Assembly (NCBI RefSeq): GCF_963678875.1
Contig: NZ_OY787456.1
Location: 496,001-560,000 of the forward strand
Direction of reading: 5' to 3'
Length of the DNA: 64,000 nucleotides
Origin: an uncultured Hyphomonas sp.
GTDB taxonomy: Bacteria; Pseudomonadota; Alphaproteobacteria; Caulobacterales; Hyphomonadaceae
In this document: piece after piece, positions 42,652 through 50,801 of the stretch
Layout of the letters: each line of letters starts with the position of its first letter
Numbering within the stretch: the first letter of the stretch is position 1
Position numbers and translations under genes: made by a program
The notes under the pieces: generated by a model
Told to the model about the DNA's origin: nothing
The model's input: only the letters and a program-made list of their open reading frames with translations
Databases searched by the model: none

Positions 42652-43602
42652 TTAGGAATAATCTGCCTCCATCTCCCTGTCAATCTCCCTATAGAGGGCA
42701 AGAATAACCCGCATGCGATCGCTCATTTCGGTGCCGGGAATTCTCGGCCAGAACGGGAATTGCCTGCCAATCCACGTGAATTGCCTCTTTGCATAGCGCC
42801 GCGTGTCGCGTTTGGCGTTCTCGGCGGCGAATTCGGCGCTGATTTCGCCGCGGGCAAAGGCAGCCAGCCACGGCATGCCATGGGCCTTCATCGCCGGCAG
42901 TTCGGGGTCCAGCCCCCGTTCGATCAGCGCGCGGGCCTCGGCCATGGCGCCCTGCATCAGCATGCCTTCAAAGCGCCGGTCGATCTTGGCATAGAGCTTG
43001 GCGCGCGGCGGGGTGAGGGCGAAGCCCATCCATTCCCGGTCCAGCAGGACAGGGGGCTGGCGCTCATTGTGGAAGTCGGTGATCGGCCGCCCGGTGGCAA
43101 GCCAGATCTCATAGGCGCGGGCGAGGCGCTGCTTGTCGCCGGTGCCGAGCCGTTCAGCGGTTTCCGGGTCGTGCGGGGCAAGGCGGGTGCGCAGGCCCTC
43201 GGCGCCTTCGGCCTCGGCAATGTCGCGGACTTCGGCGCGGATGTCTTCCGGCACGGGCGGGATGGCCGACAGGCCCTGCGTCAGCGCCAGCAGGTAAAGC
43301 CCCGTGCCGCCGACGATGACGGCCCGCTTGTTCTTCTTCTGGAGCACGCGGATCTTGGCGCGCGCTTCTTCCAGCCACTGGCCGGTGGAATAGCGCTCAG
43401 CGGCGTTCACATGCCCGAACAGGTGGTGCGGCACGCCCTGCATCTCTTCCTCGTCGGGCCGCGCGGAGATGACTTTCAGATCCCTGTAAACCTGCATGGA
43501 ATCGGCATTGATCACCTCTCCGTCGAGCCGCCGGGCGACTTCGATGGCGAGCGCGGTCTTGCCGCTGGCCGTGGGGCCGTGGATCAGGATGGCCGGGTGC
43601 AT
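42652..43602 (-). CDS. miaA: tRNA dimethylallyltransferase
   Basis: 316 aa. P-loop G-P-T-A-S-G-K-T near the N-terminus, then INADSMQVYRDLKVISARPD and HLFGHVNAAERYSTGQW, the conserved DxxQ/T segments of MiaA. It transfers dimethylallyl to N6 of A37 in tRNAs reading UNN codons, affecting decoding and, in enterobacteria, attenuation. The protein's C-terminus carries the basic ARRDTRRYAKRQFTWIGRQF motif. Immediately followed, 31 bp after its stop, by the ilv leader peptide on the same strand. Confidence 0.93.
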   Translation of the reverse strand: MHPAILIHGPTASGKTALAIEVARRLDGEVINADSMQVYRDLKVISARPDEEEMQGVPHHLFGHVNAAERYSTGQWLEEARAKIRVLQKKNKRAVIVGGTGLYLLALTQGLSAIPPVPEDIRAEVRDIAEAEGAEGLRTRLAPHDPETAERLGTGDKQRLARAYEIWLATGRPITDFHNERQPPVLLDREWMGFALTPPRAKLYAKIDRRFEGMLMQGAMAEARALIERGLDPELPAMKAHGMPWLAAFARGEISAEFAAENAKRDTRRYAKRQFTWIGRQFPFWPRIPGTEMSDRMRVILALYREIDREMEADYS

Positions 43603-43648
43603 TCCAATAGAGGTAAGGGGTTGTCATCCAAGAGGAAACCCATGATGA

Positions 43649-43668
43649 CCCGGGAAAACCCGGGAAAA
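43649..43668. repeat. tandem 10-bp repeat between miaA and serB
   Basis: CCCGGGAAAA occurs twice in direct succession (43649-43658 and 43659-43668), in the 71-bp gap between divergent miaA and serB, just upstream of the serB start. Possible protein site or chance. Confidence 0.3.
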
Positions 43669-43673
43669 TTGTC

Positions 43674-44558
43674 ATGAGCCTAAGGATTGTCGCCGTCGCC
43701 GCCATGGATGCCGCGAAGTTGGAAGCGGAAGTCTCGCAAGAGCTTGGCCGGGTCGCGCCGTCGCGGTCTCTGGGCAGTGTGGATGGGCTGGTCGCGCTGG
43801 AATGGCAGGTGCCGGGCGGCGAAGATGAAGCGGCCCGCCTGCGTGCCCGGCTGGCAGAGAAGGGGCATCCCGTGGACGCCGCCGTGCTGCCCGCTGCCAG
43901 CGGCCGCAAGCGCCTCCTGATCTCGGACATGGATTCCACCATCATCGGGCAGGAATGCCTCGATGAGCTCGCAGATTTCGCGGGCCTGAAAGCCGAGGTT
44001 TCCGCCATCACCGAACGCGCCATGCGCGGCGAGCTGGACTTCGAAGGCGCGCTCACCACCCGTGTGGCGATGCTGAAAGGCCTCGGCCTCGATGCGCTGG
44101 AGCACGCCTATGCCGAGCGGATCACGCTGAACCCCGGCGCGAAGACACTGGTTGAAACGATGAAGGCGGACGGGGCTGAAACTGTGCTGGTGTCAGGCGG
44201 CTTCACCTATTTCACCTCGCGCGTCGCGGCCGCTGCAGGCTTCCATACGCACCGGGGCAACACGCTGATCGATGACGGCAAGGCGCTGACCGGTGAGGTT
44301 GGCCGCCCGATCCTTGGCCGCGAAGCCAAGCTCTCGGCGCTGGACGAGTTCGCAGCCGCCAAAGGCATCGGCCGGGACGACGTGATCGCAATGGGCGACG
44401 GGGCGAACGACCTCGCCATGATCAAGGCGTCCGGCCTCGGCATCGCCTACCACGCCAAGCCCGTCGTGGCCGCCGAGGCGCATGCCGCGATCGAACACAC
44501 GGACCTGCGCGCCGCGCTCTTCTTCCAGGGCTATGAGGCGAAGGAATTCGTTGGCTGA
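43674..44558 (+). CDS. serB: phosphoserine phosphatase
   Basis: 294 aa. HAD motif I D-M-D-S-T (LLISDMDSTIIGQECLDELA), motif II SGGFTYFT (VLVSGGFTYF), motif III and IV DDVIAMGDGANDLAMIKASGLG. Dephosphorylates 3-phosphoserine to serine in the cytoplasm, the last step of serine synthesis. N-terminal about 80 residues resemble the ACT-like/regulatory region found in SerB. A typical Mg2+-dependent enzyme, with no sign of damage. Divergent from miaA; converges on degP, with the phased array B between. Confidence 0.94.
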   Translation: MSLRIVAVAAMDAAKLEAEVSQELGRVAPSRSLGSVDGLVALEWQVPGGEDEAARLRARLAEKGHPVDAAVLPAASGRKRLLISDMDSTIIGQECLDELADFAGLKAEVSAITERAMRGELDFEGALTTRVAMLKGLGLDALEHAYAERITLNPGAKTLVETMKADGAETVLVSGGFTYFTSRVAAAAGFHTHRGNTLIDDGKALTGEVGRPILGREAKLSALDEFAAAKGIGRDDVIAMGDGANDLAMIKASGLGIAYHAKPVVAAEAHAAIEHTDLRAALFFQGYEAKEFVG

Positions 44559-44584
44559 GGGGGTGGATAGATCCACCTCGGGGA

Positions 44585-44626
44585 CAATATAAAACACCAT
44601 ATATAGACCATATACGGACCATATAT
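44585..44626. repeat. AT-rich phased array B (CAATATA + three CCATATA units)
   Basis: Units at 44585, 44597, 44608 and 44619, spacings 12, 11 and 11 bp, identical to array A behind infC. The last unit is the palindrome CCATATATGG. Lies 26 bp after the serB stop, in the 94-bp gap before the convergent degP stop. A weak 6-bp hairpin (GCGCCC ... GGGCGC, 44628-44644) follows. Function unknown. Confidence 0.5.
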
Positions 44627-44652
44627 GGCGCCCGGACAGGGCGCTGGAACGG

Positions 44653-46101
44653 TTACTTCCCGAGATCCACGCTGAGGAATTGGTCAAACCAGCCGGCTTC
44701 GCCGCGGCGTTTGACGCGGACCAGCAGCGGCTCTGCCGGGTTCGCGCGGGCGGCTTTCACCTTTTCGAGCGTATCGGTCACTGTGGAGACGCGTTCGAAA
44801 TTCACCTCGACGATCACGTCGCCGCGCACCAGCTTGCCATAGGATGGCCCGCGGGCGGAAACAGAGGTAACGACGACGCCTTCGACATCCTTGGGCACGC
44901 CATAGCGGCGGCGGAGGTCGTCATCGAGGCTGGAGAGGTCGGCGCCGAGATCGTTGACGCTGGCAGGCAGGTCCGGCAGCTGGGCCGTGTCTGCCTCGGC
45001 CTGTTCCTCAAGCTCGCCCATGGTGACAGTGAAAGTGCGCGCGCGCCCGTCGCGAACGAGGCGCACGGGCACGTCCTTGCCGATAGGGGTCTCCGAGATC
45101 ACGCGGGTCAGTTCCCGCACGCTGGAGACGGGCTGGCCATCGAAGCTGAGGATCAGGTCGCCGACTTCGAGCTTTGCCTCGTCGGCCGGGCCGTCATCGG
45201 TGATGCGGGTGACGATCACGCCGCCCTTGCCGCTGGCCCGGTAGGCGCGAACGAGCGCTTCATCCGCATCCTGAACATTGACGCCCAGCCAGGAGCGGCG
45301 GATGCGGCCGGACTTGATCAGTTCGCCGGTGATCCGGTCGACAAGGTTGGACGGCACGGAAAAGCCGATGCCGACCGAGCCGCCGGTCGGCGAGATGATC
45401 GCCGTGTTCACGCCGACGACTTCACCGCCCAGATTGAACAGCGGGCCGCCGGAATTGCCGCGGTTGATGGCTGCGTCGGTCTGGATGAAATCATCCGAAC
45501 GGCCGGAGTTGAGGTCCCGGTTGCGGGCCGAGATGATGCCTGCAGAGACAGAGCCGCCAAAGCCGAACGGGTTGCCGATGGCGATGACCCAGTCGCCCAC
45601 TTCTGCCGCATCGCTGTCGGCAAAGCTGACGAAGGGCAGGGGCGTGTCGGATTTGACCTTGAGGACCGCAAGGTCGGTATCCTGGTCACGGCCGACAAGT
45701 TCAGCCTCCAGCACGCGGCCATTGGCGAAATTCACCTCGATCTCGTCGGCGCCGTCGATGACGTGGTTGTTGGTCACGACATAGCCGTCGGCGCTGATCA
45801 CGAAGCCGGAGCCGAGTGAGCCTTCGCGGCGGAAACCGTCTTCGTCACGGCCGAAGAAATCATTGAACCGCTCCATCGGCGAGCCTTCCGGGAAGGTGGG
45901 CATGCCTTCCGGGGCAACCGTCTTGGAGGTGGAGATATTGACCACAGCCGGCATCAGCCGCTTCGACAGGTCGCGGAAGCTGGCCGGGCGCTCCTTGGGG
46001 TCTATCTGTTCGAGCCCCTGCGACAGGCTCTGCGCGGCAGCGGGGGCAGCGAACGGGACGGAAACCAGAAGGGCAAGGGCGGCAAGAGCCGGAAAACGCA
46101 T
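44653..46101 (-). CDS. degP: periplasmic Do-like serine protease (DegP/MucD type)
   Basis: 482 aa. Signal peptide (MRFPALAALALLVSVPFAAPA...AQS). Protease triad: His in VVTNNHVIDGADEI, Asp in DTDLAVLKVKS, Ser in RGNSGGPLFNLGGEVVG. Two PDZ domains: one at about 270-350 (with GGVIVTRITDDGPADEAKLEV, LILSFDGQPV) and a more divergent second near the C-terminus (GVVVTSVSARGPSYGKLV). Degrades misfolded envelope proteins. Last gene after hflK-hflC-DUF2065 on the minus strand. DegQ or MucD alternative names cannot be separated by sequence alone. Confidence 0.94.
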   Translation of the reverse strand: MRFPALAALALLVSVPFAAPAAAQSLSQGLEQIDPKERPASFRDLSKRLMPAVVNISTSKTVAPEGMPTFPEGSPMERFNDFFGRDEDGFRREGSLGSGFVISADGYVVTNNHVIDGADEIEVNFANGRVLEAELVGRDQDTDLAVLKVKSDTPLPFVSFADSDAAEVGDWVIAIGNPFGFGGSVSAGIISARNRDLNSGRSDDFIQTDAAINRGNSGGPLFNLGGEVVGVNTAIISPTGGSVGIGFSVPSNLVDRITGELIKSGRIRRSWLGVNVQDADEALVRAYRASGKGGVIVTRITDDGPADEAKLEVGDLILSFDGQPVSSVRELTRVISETPIGKDVPVRLVRDGRARTFTVTMGELEEQAEADTAQLPDLPASVNDLGADLSSLDDDLRRRYGVPKDVEGVVVTSVSARGPSYGKLVRGDVIVEVNFERVSTVTDTLEKVKAARANPAEPLLVRVKRRGEAGWFDQFLSVDLGK

Positions 46102-46184
46102 TAGACTACGGCTTCCTCTGCGGGCGGATCATGAATTTGTTTTCACCGCAGACTATGGCGCTTTGCGGGCAAGGTGCAACAGAT

Positions 46185-46385
46185 TCAGCCCAAGTGAACT
46201 GCAAGCCAGATCAGGGCAATGCCGACCGCGCCGCCGCCCAGGCCCGCCATGGTCAGTTCACGCGTACTCAGCTGGGTGACGAGGACGGCCAGGCGGCGCA
46301 TGAAGTCCGGGGCGACCGCATAGGCCGCCCCTTCCAGCAGAAACCACATGCCGACACCCGCCAGCAGAATCAGGGGCAGCGTCAT
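46185..46385 (-). CDS. DUF2065 (YjeT-type) small membrane protein
   Basis: 66 aa, two hydrophobic helices (about 3-22 and 45-64) joined by DFMRRLAVLVTQLSTRELTM. Matches the small DUF2065 family that is commonly found beside hflC, as here (21 bp after hflC). Function unknown; probably an accessory of the HflKC complex in the inner membrane. The gene order hflK-hflC-DUF2065-degP is a common proteobacterial arrangement. Confidence 0.85.
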   Translation of the reverse strand: MTLPLILLAGVGMWFLLEGAAYAVAPDFMRRLAVLVTQLSTRELTMAGLGGGAVGIALIWLAVHLG

Positions 46386-46406
46386 GGCTGAAGACTCCCC
46401 CTCAGT

Positions 46407-47300
46407 CTATCTGGAGTTCTTGCGTGCGGCTTCGATGAACTCGTCGCACAGGCCAAGATTGTCCGGGCCGATCACGATCTGCGTGTTGCCCTTCTTCAGC
46501 GATTGCTCGCACGCGATCAGCGCACGCTGGAAGCGGAAGAATTCCGGATCGCGGCCATAGGCGCTGGCATAGATCTCGTTCCGTTTCGCATCGCCTTCAC
46601 CGCGGATCTCTTCCGATTGCTGGTTGGCTTCGGCGAGGATCACGGTGCGGTCACGGTCGGCCTTGGCGCGGACGGCCTGGGCCTGCTTGTCACCGTTTGC
46701 GCGGATCAGCTCGGCTTCCTGGTTCCGGGCGGCTTCCATGCGGCGGAAGACGCGTTCAGACACATCGGCTGGCAGGTCGGCCCGGCGGATACGGACGTCA
46801 ATGATGTCGATGCCGCGTCCGGAGATGGACGAGGAGAGGTTCTCGCGGATCTCGTCCATCAGCGTGGCCCGCTGGCCGGAGATGATCTCTTCCGGCAGCT
46901 TGTTTGCCAGCGCGTTACGGATGGCGGTGTTGGTGAATTGCGACAGCTGGTTCTCGGCCACGCGCTGCGTCTGCAGGCGCTGGTAGAAGGCCAGCGGATC
47001 GGAGATCTGGTAGCGCACGAAGGCGTCCACGATAAGCTGTTCCTGGTTGGAGGCCAGGACTTCGATGTTCGGGATGTCGAGACCGATATTGCGGCGGTCG
47101 TATTTGATGACGTTCTGCACGAAAGGCAGTTTCACTTTCAGGCCGGCCTGGTTCTGCCCGGGGGCGTTGTAGGCAGCCTGCGCCTTACCAACCTGCAGGA
47201 CGAGGGCCTGTTCGGTCTGGTTGACGATGAAAAAGCTGTTCATGCCGACGATGAGCGCACCGGCGGCGATGATGAGGGCGAAGATACCAAGTCCACGCAT
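46407..47300 (-). CDS. hflC: FtsH protease modulator HflC
   Basis: 297 aa. N-terminal membrane anchor (about 4-24, IFALIIAAGALIVGMNSFFI), then SPFH/prohibitin domain: VNQTEQALVLQVGKAQAAYN, VKLPFVQNVIKYDRRNIGLD, and a C-terminal helical part (ANQQSEEIRGEGDAKRNEIYA) with YGRDPEFFRFQRALIACEQSL. With HflK it forms a cage around FtsH in the periplasmic side of the inner membrane, limiting membrane-protein degradation. Starts 11 bp after hflK. Confidence 0.94.
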   Translation of the reverse strand: MRGLGIFALIIAAGALIVGMNSFFIVNQTEQALVLQVGKAQAAYNAPGQNQAGLKVKLPFVQNVIKYDRRNIGLDIPNIEVLASNQEQLIVDAFVRYQISDPLAFYQRLQTQRVAENQLSQFTNTAIRNALANKLPEEIISGQRATLMDEIRENLSSSISGRGIDIIDVRIRRADLPADVSERVFRRMEAARNQEAELIRANGDKQAQAVRAKADRDRTVILAEANQQSEEIRGEGDAKRNEIYASAYGRDPEFFRFQRALIACEQSLKKGNTQIVIGPDNLGLCDEFIEAARKNSR

Positions 47301-47311
47301 GATGATCGCTC

Positions 47312-48418
47312 CTACTGGCTGCTACGGCTGGGGTTGATGGGCAGGTAAGGCACCGCGCCGGACTGGGAATCCAGGATCACCTTGTCGGAATTGCCGAGCA
47401 CGCGTTCCATCGTCTCGAGATACATCCGCTCGCGGGTCACCTGTGGTGCCTTGCGGTATTCGTCGAGAATGGAATTGAAGCGAGCTGCCTCACCCGTTGA
47501 GTTGGCAATCACCTGCTCGCGATAGGCTTCGGCGTTCTGCAGCACCTGCTGGGCCTGGCCTTCTGCACGCGGGATGATGTCGTTGGCGTACTTGCTGGCT
47601 TCCTGGATTGCTTTCTCGGCATCCTGGCCGGCATTGACCACGTCGATAAAGGCCTGGCGCACCTGCGCAGGGGCGGCCGCTTCCTGGATCTCGACGTTCT
47701 GCACCTGGATACCGGCGCGATAATCGTCCATCAGCGCCTGGAGCTGTGCTTTCACCTGTTCGGAGATCGCGCTCCGGCCCGTCGTGATGACATCGTTCAG
47801 GTCCGATTTGCCGACCACTTCGCGCATCACGCTCTCAGCCGAGGCTTTCAGCAGCTCGCCGCCGCCATCCACGTTGAGGATGAAGTTTTCCGGATTGGAC
47901 GGATCGTAGAACCAGAAGACGCGGAAACGGACGTCGACGATGTTTTCGTCGCCGGTCAGCATCAGGGCTTCATTGGTGTTGTTGCCGATCTGGGTTTCCT
48001 GCTGCTTCTCGGACGGCATGACGACATGCGTCTCGATCGGGGCAGGCAGGTGGAAGTGCAGGCCCGGCGTGAAGTTCGTCTGCCACTGGCCGAAACGGAA
48101 CACAGCGGCGCGCGAGCCTTCGTCGACCACGACGACACCCGTCATCAGCCAGGCAACGAGCGCGATGCCGGCGAGCACAAGGATGCCAAGAGGGCCGAAA
48201 TTCGGGCCGGAGCCGCCTTTGCGCCGGCCACCGCCGCCGCCGCCATTGCCGCGCTGGCGGAAACGTTCCTGCATTCGGCGCATCTGGTCTTCGAGGTCAC
48301 CGCCTCCGCTACCGCCGCCGGAAGGGCGTTTCCATGGAGAGTTGCCGTCGCCCCCTCCATTGTCGCCGCCACCGCCGCCCCACGGGCCGCTACCTTTTGT
48401 CTTGTCATCCCAGGGCAT
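47312..48418 (-). CDS. hflK: FtsH protease modulator HflK
   Basis: 368 aa from ATG 48418 (MPWDDKTKGSGPWGGGGG). Strong ribosome-binding site AGGAGG 5 bases upstream. N-terminal cytoplasmic Gly/Asn-rich segment (about 10-75: GGGGGDNGGGDGN..., MRRMQERFRQRGNGGGGGGR), one membrane helix (about 80-100, LGILVLAGIALVAWLMTGVV), SPFH domain (VDEGSRAAVFRFGQWQTNFT, LHFHLPAPIETHVVMPSEKQ) and helical C-terminus. Partner of HflC. The frame is open further upstream to 48760 but lacks the HflK pattern there and overlaps mrp. Confidence 0.94.
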   Translation of the reverse strand: MPWDDKTKGSGPWGGGGGDNGGGDGNSPWKRPSGGGSGGGDLEDQMRRMQERFRQRGNGGGGGGRRKGGSGPNFGPLGILVLAGIALVAWLMTGVVVVDEGSRAAVFRFGQWQTNFTPGLHFHLPAPIETHVVMPSEKQQETQIGNNTNEALMLTGDENIVDVRFRVFWFYDPSNPENFILNVDGGGELLKASAESVMREVVGKSDLNDVITTGRSAISEQVKAQLQALMDDYRAGIQVQNVEIQEAAAPAQVRQAFIDVVNAGQDAEKAIQEASKYANDIIPRAEGQAQQVLQNAEAYREQVIANSTGEAARFNSILDEYRKAPQVTRERMYLETMERVLGNSDKVILDSQSGAVPYLPINPSRSSQ

Positions 48419-48512
48419 GGCCCCTCCTGTTGCGCGTGTTCGCTTCCATATAGGTGCTTTGCTAATAAGTGCATGCCCTTTTCGGGGCATCAAGGGATAG
48501 AGGGTCGCGGTC

Positions 48513-49706
48513 ATGTTCGGTTCCAAGGGTAAAACCCGGCAAAAACAGGCAGATGCTGTCATGAAGGCGCTTGGCAGCCCCGCCTGGCTGGAGTCTGTCA
48601 CGGTGGATGAAAACGGCCGCGCCGTGCTGGTGATCGAGGCCGATCCTGCTGATACGACGGGGGCCGAAGCCCTGCGGATGGAAGCAGAAGGCAAGGCGGG
48701 CCTCGTTCCGGGCATCGAATCCGTCACCACGGTGCTGACCGCCGTGCGCCATACCCACAATCATGCACCGCCTGCGCCGAAAGGCCGGACGGAGCTGCTG
48801 AATCTCACCCCGTCACCGCGCCGGGTGCAGAAAGGTGCCCGCCTGTCGGATGAGGCGATGCAGCAGGGCGCGCCCCAGCGCCAGCAGGGGAGTGTCGCGA
48901 AGATCCCCGGCATTTCCCGCATCCTGGTCGTCGCCAGCGCCAAGGGCGGGGTCGGCAAGTCCACTGTCTCGGTGAACCTCGCGGCGGCGCTCGCCAAGAC
49001 CGGCATGAAGGTCGGCCTGCTGGACGCCGACATCTACGGCCCGTCCATCCCGACCATGCTGGGCACGCAGGGCGCCGAGCCGAAGGGGTCTGCCAACAAG
49101 AAACTGGTCCCGGTCGAGGCGCACGGGATGAAGACACTCTCCATCGGCTACCTCTCGGATCCCGACGCGCCGATGATCTGGCGCGGGCCGATCGTGATGT
49201 CGGCGATCACGCAGATGCTGAACGATGCCGAATGGGGCACGCCGGAAGACCCGCTGGACGTGCTGGTCATCGACACGCCGCCGGGCACGGGCGATGCGCA
49301 GCTGACCATCGCGCAGAAAGTGCCGGTGACTGCGGCGCTGATCGTGACGACGCCGCAGGAGGTCGCCCTCGCGGACGTGCGCCGCGGCGCGGCCATGTTC
49401 ACCAAGACCGCCGTGCCGGTGATCGGACTCGTCGAGACGATGAGCTATTTCCAGGACCCGGCAGGCAACAAGCACTACCTGATGGGGCATGGCGGCGGAA
49501 GGCGCATGGCTGACGCGCTTGGGCTTCCCTTGCTGGCAGAAGTGCCGATGCTGCAGGCTATCCGCGAAGGCGGCGACAATGGCGTGCCGGCGGCCATCGG
49601 CGACGAAGAAACGGCGGTAGCCTTCCACGAACTGGCCCGCAAGGTCGCCATCGGCCTCGACACGCTGGAGACCAAGGCCCCGCCGGAAATCGTGTTCGAG
49701 GACTAG
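48513..49706 (+). CDS. mrp: Mrp/NBP35-family Fe-S carrier ATPase
   Basis: 397 aa. N-terminal DUF59-like domain (about 10-95), flexible middle, then deviant Walker A K-G-G-V-G-K-S-T (SAKGGVGKSTVSVNLAAALA), DADIYGPSIPTMLG, LVIDTPPGTGDAQLTIAQK and the switch region. It would deliver Fe-S clusters or help loading. Where many Mrp proteins have a CxxC cluster-binding motif, this one reads ETMSYFQDPAGNKHYLMGHGG with no Cys. Divergent from hflK. Stop overlaps the convergent MBL gene by 4 bp. Confidence 0.92.
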   Translation: MFGSKGKTRQKQADAVMKALGSPAWLESVTVDENGRAVLVIEADPADTTGAEALRMEAEGKAGLVPGIESVTTVLTAVRHTHNHAPPAPKGRTELLNLTPSPRRVQKGARLSDEAMQQGAPQRQQGSVAKIPGISRILVVASAKGGVGKSTVSVNLAAALAKTGMKVGLLDADIYGPSIPTMLGTQGAEPKGSANKKLVPVEAHGMKTLSIGYLSDPDAPMIWRGPIVMSAITQMLNDAEWGTPEDPLDVLVIDTPPGTGDAQLTIAQKVPVTAALIVTTPQEVALADVRRGAAMFTKTAVPVIGLVETMSYFQDPAGNKHYLMGHGGGRRMADALGLPLLAEVPMLQAIREGGDNGVPAAIGDEETAVAFHELARKVAIGLDTLETKAPPEIVFED

Positions 49707-50779
49707 TCCAGCCTCTTGCGTTTAATCTCGTCGCTGCCCGCGGGCAGGATGAAGGCCATGCCGTCTTCGCCCATGATGATGGGGCCGTCGAAGGCTTTCT
49801 TCGTGCCTTTCAAGAAGGCCGGGTAGAGCAGGCGGCTCGGTTGGGCCGGGACGATGTGGCTGAACACCAGCACGCCGACGTCTGCTTCTTGCGCCACTTC
49901 CGCCGCCTGGACGGGGCTGGTGTGATAGTCCGGAATGTCGTGCATGATCTTTTCGAGCCGCCCGGCGCCGAGCGTGCCGAGCTGCCCGGCGATCACGCCG
50001 ACCATCTCGTCGTTCAGCGCCTCGTGGACCAGCACGTCAGTGGTGCGGGCAAGGTCGATCAGGGCCTGGTCTTTCTTTGTGTCGCCCGAAATCGTGACCG
50101 AGCGGCCTTTGTAGTCGAACCGGTAGGCGACCGCCGGATGCACCGGGCTGTGGTCCACCGGTACGGCGGTAATGGTCAGGCCATCACGCTCATAGACGCG
50201 CACGGCGCCGCTGTCGGTCGCGAAGGGGAAGGCTTCCGCGCCCGCGCCGGAAGGCGGCACGACGTCCGCCCCGTGATGGGCGATCCGGTAGACCGCATCC
50301 TGCGCATAGGCCTCGTTGAAGCCCGCCGCGATACGGTCCACGCCTTCCGGGCCATAGAGGGCAAGCGGCGTGTCGGCGCCGCCTGCGGCCCAGTGCTGCA
50401 GCATCACTTCGCCGAGCCCGTCGATATGGTCGGAATGGAAATGCGTCAGGAAGGCCGCTTCCACCCGGCCCCATGGCAGGGAGAACTCCCCGAATTTCCG
50501 GCCGGACCCTGCGCCCGCATCAATGATGAAGACACGGTCCCCGGCGGCGACGACCGTCATCGGGCCAGCGCGTTTCGGGTCAGGCAGGGGAGAGCCCGTG
50601 CCGACCAGCACCACCATCAGCCCATCGGGGACATCGGCGAGCGCGCTGGTTCCGGCATTCCTCTTGACCGCGGACCTGAAGGCCGCTTCCCCGATCTGCA
50701 CACTGAAGACTGTGCGGGCAACGGCCCCGGCCACAAGCAACAATGCCAGGATAACAAGAACCGGCTTCAGAAATCGCAT
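49703..50779 (-). CDS. MBL-fold metallo-hydrolase, membrane-anchored
   Basis: 358 aa. N-terminal hydrophobic anchor (about 4-25, FLKPVLVILALLLVAGAVA). Metallo-beta-lactamase fold with the zinc signature T-H-F-H-S-D-H-I-D-G (HxHxDH), GDTKKD, and a late His in VFSHIVPAQ. Similar to tRNase Z-like/PhnP-type hydrolases. Substrate unknown. The catalytic domain would lie on the periplasmic side. Convergent with mrp, 4-bp overlap. Confidence 0.85.
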   Translation of the reverse strand: MRFLKPVLVILALLLVAGAVARTVFSVQIGEAAFRSAVKRNAGTSALADVPDGLMVVLVGTGSPLPDPKRAGPMTVVAAGDRVFIIDAGAGSGRKFGEFSLPWGRVEAAFLTHFHSDHIDGLGEVMLQHWAAGGADTPLALYGPEGVDRIAAGFNEAYAQDAVYRIAHHGADVVPPSGAGAEAFPFATDSGAVRVYERDGLTITAVPVDHSPVHPAVAYRFDYKGRSVTISGDTKKDQALIDLARTTDVLVHEALNDEMVGVIAGQLGTLGAGRLEKIMHDIPDYHTSPVQAAEVAQEADVGVLVFSHIVPAQPSRLLYPAFLKGTKKAFDGPIIMGEDGMAFILPAGSDEIKRKRLD

Positions 50780-50801
50780 TGTCGTCCCCCTGCCTGACCG
50801 A

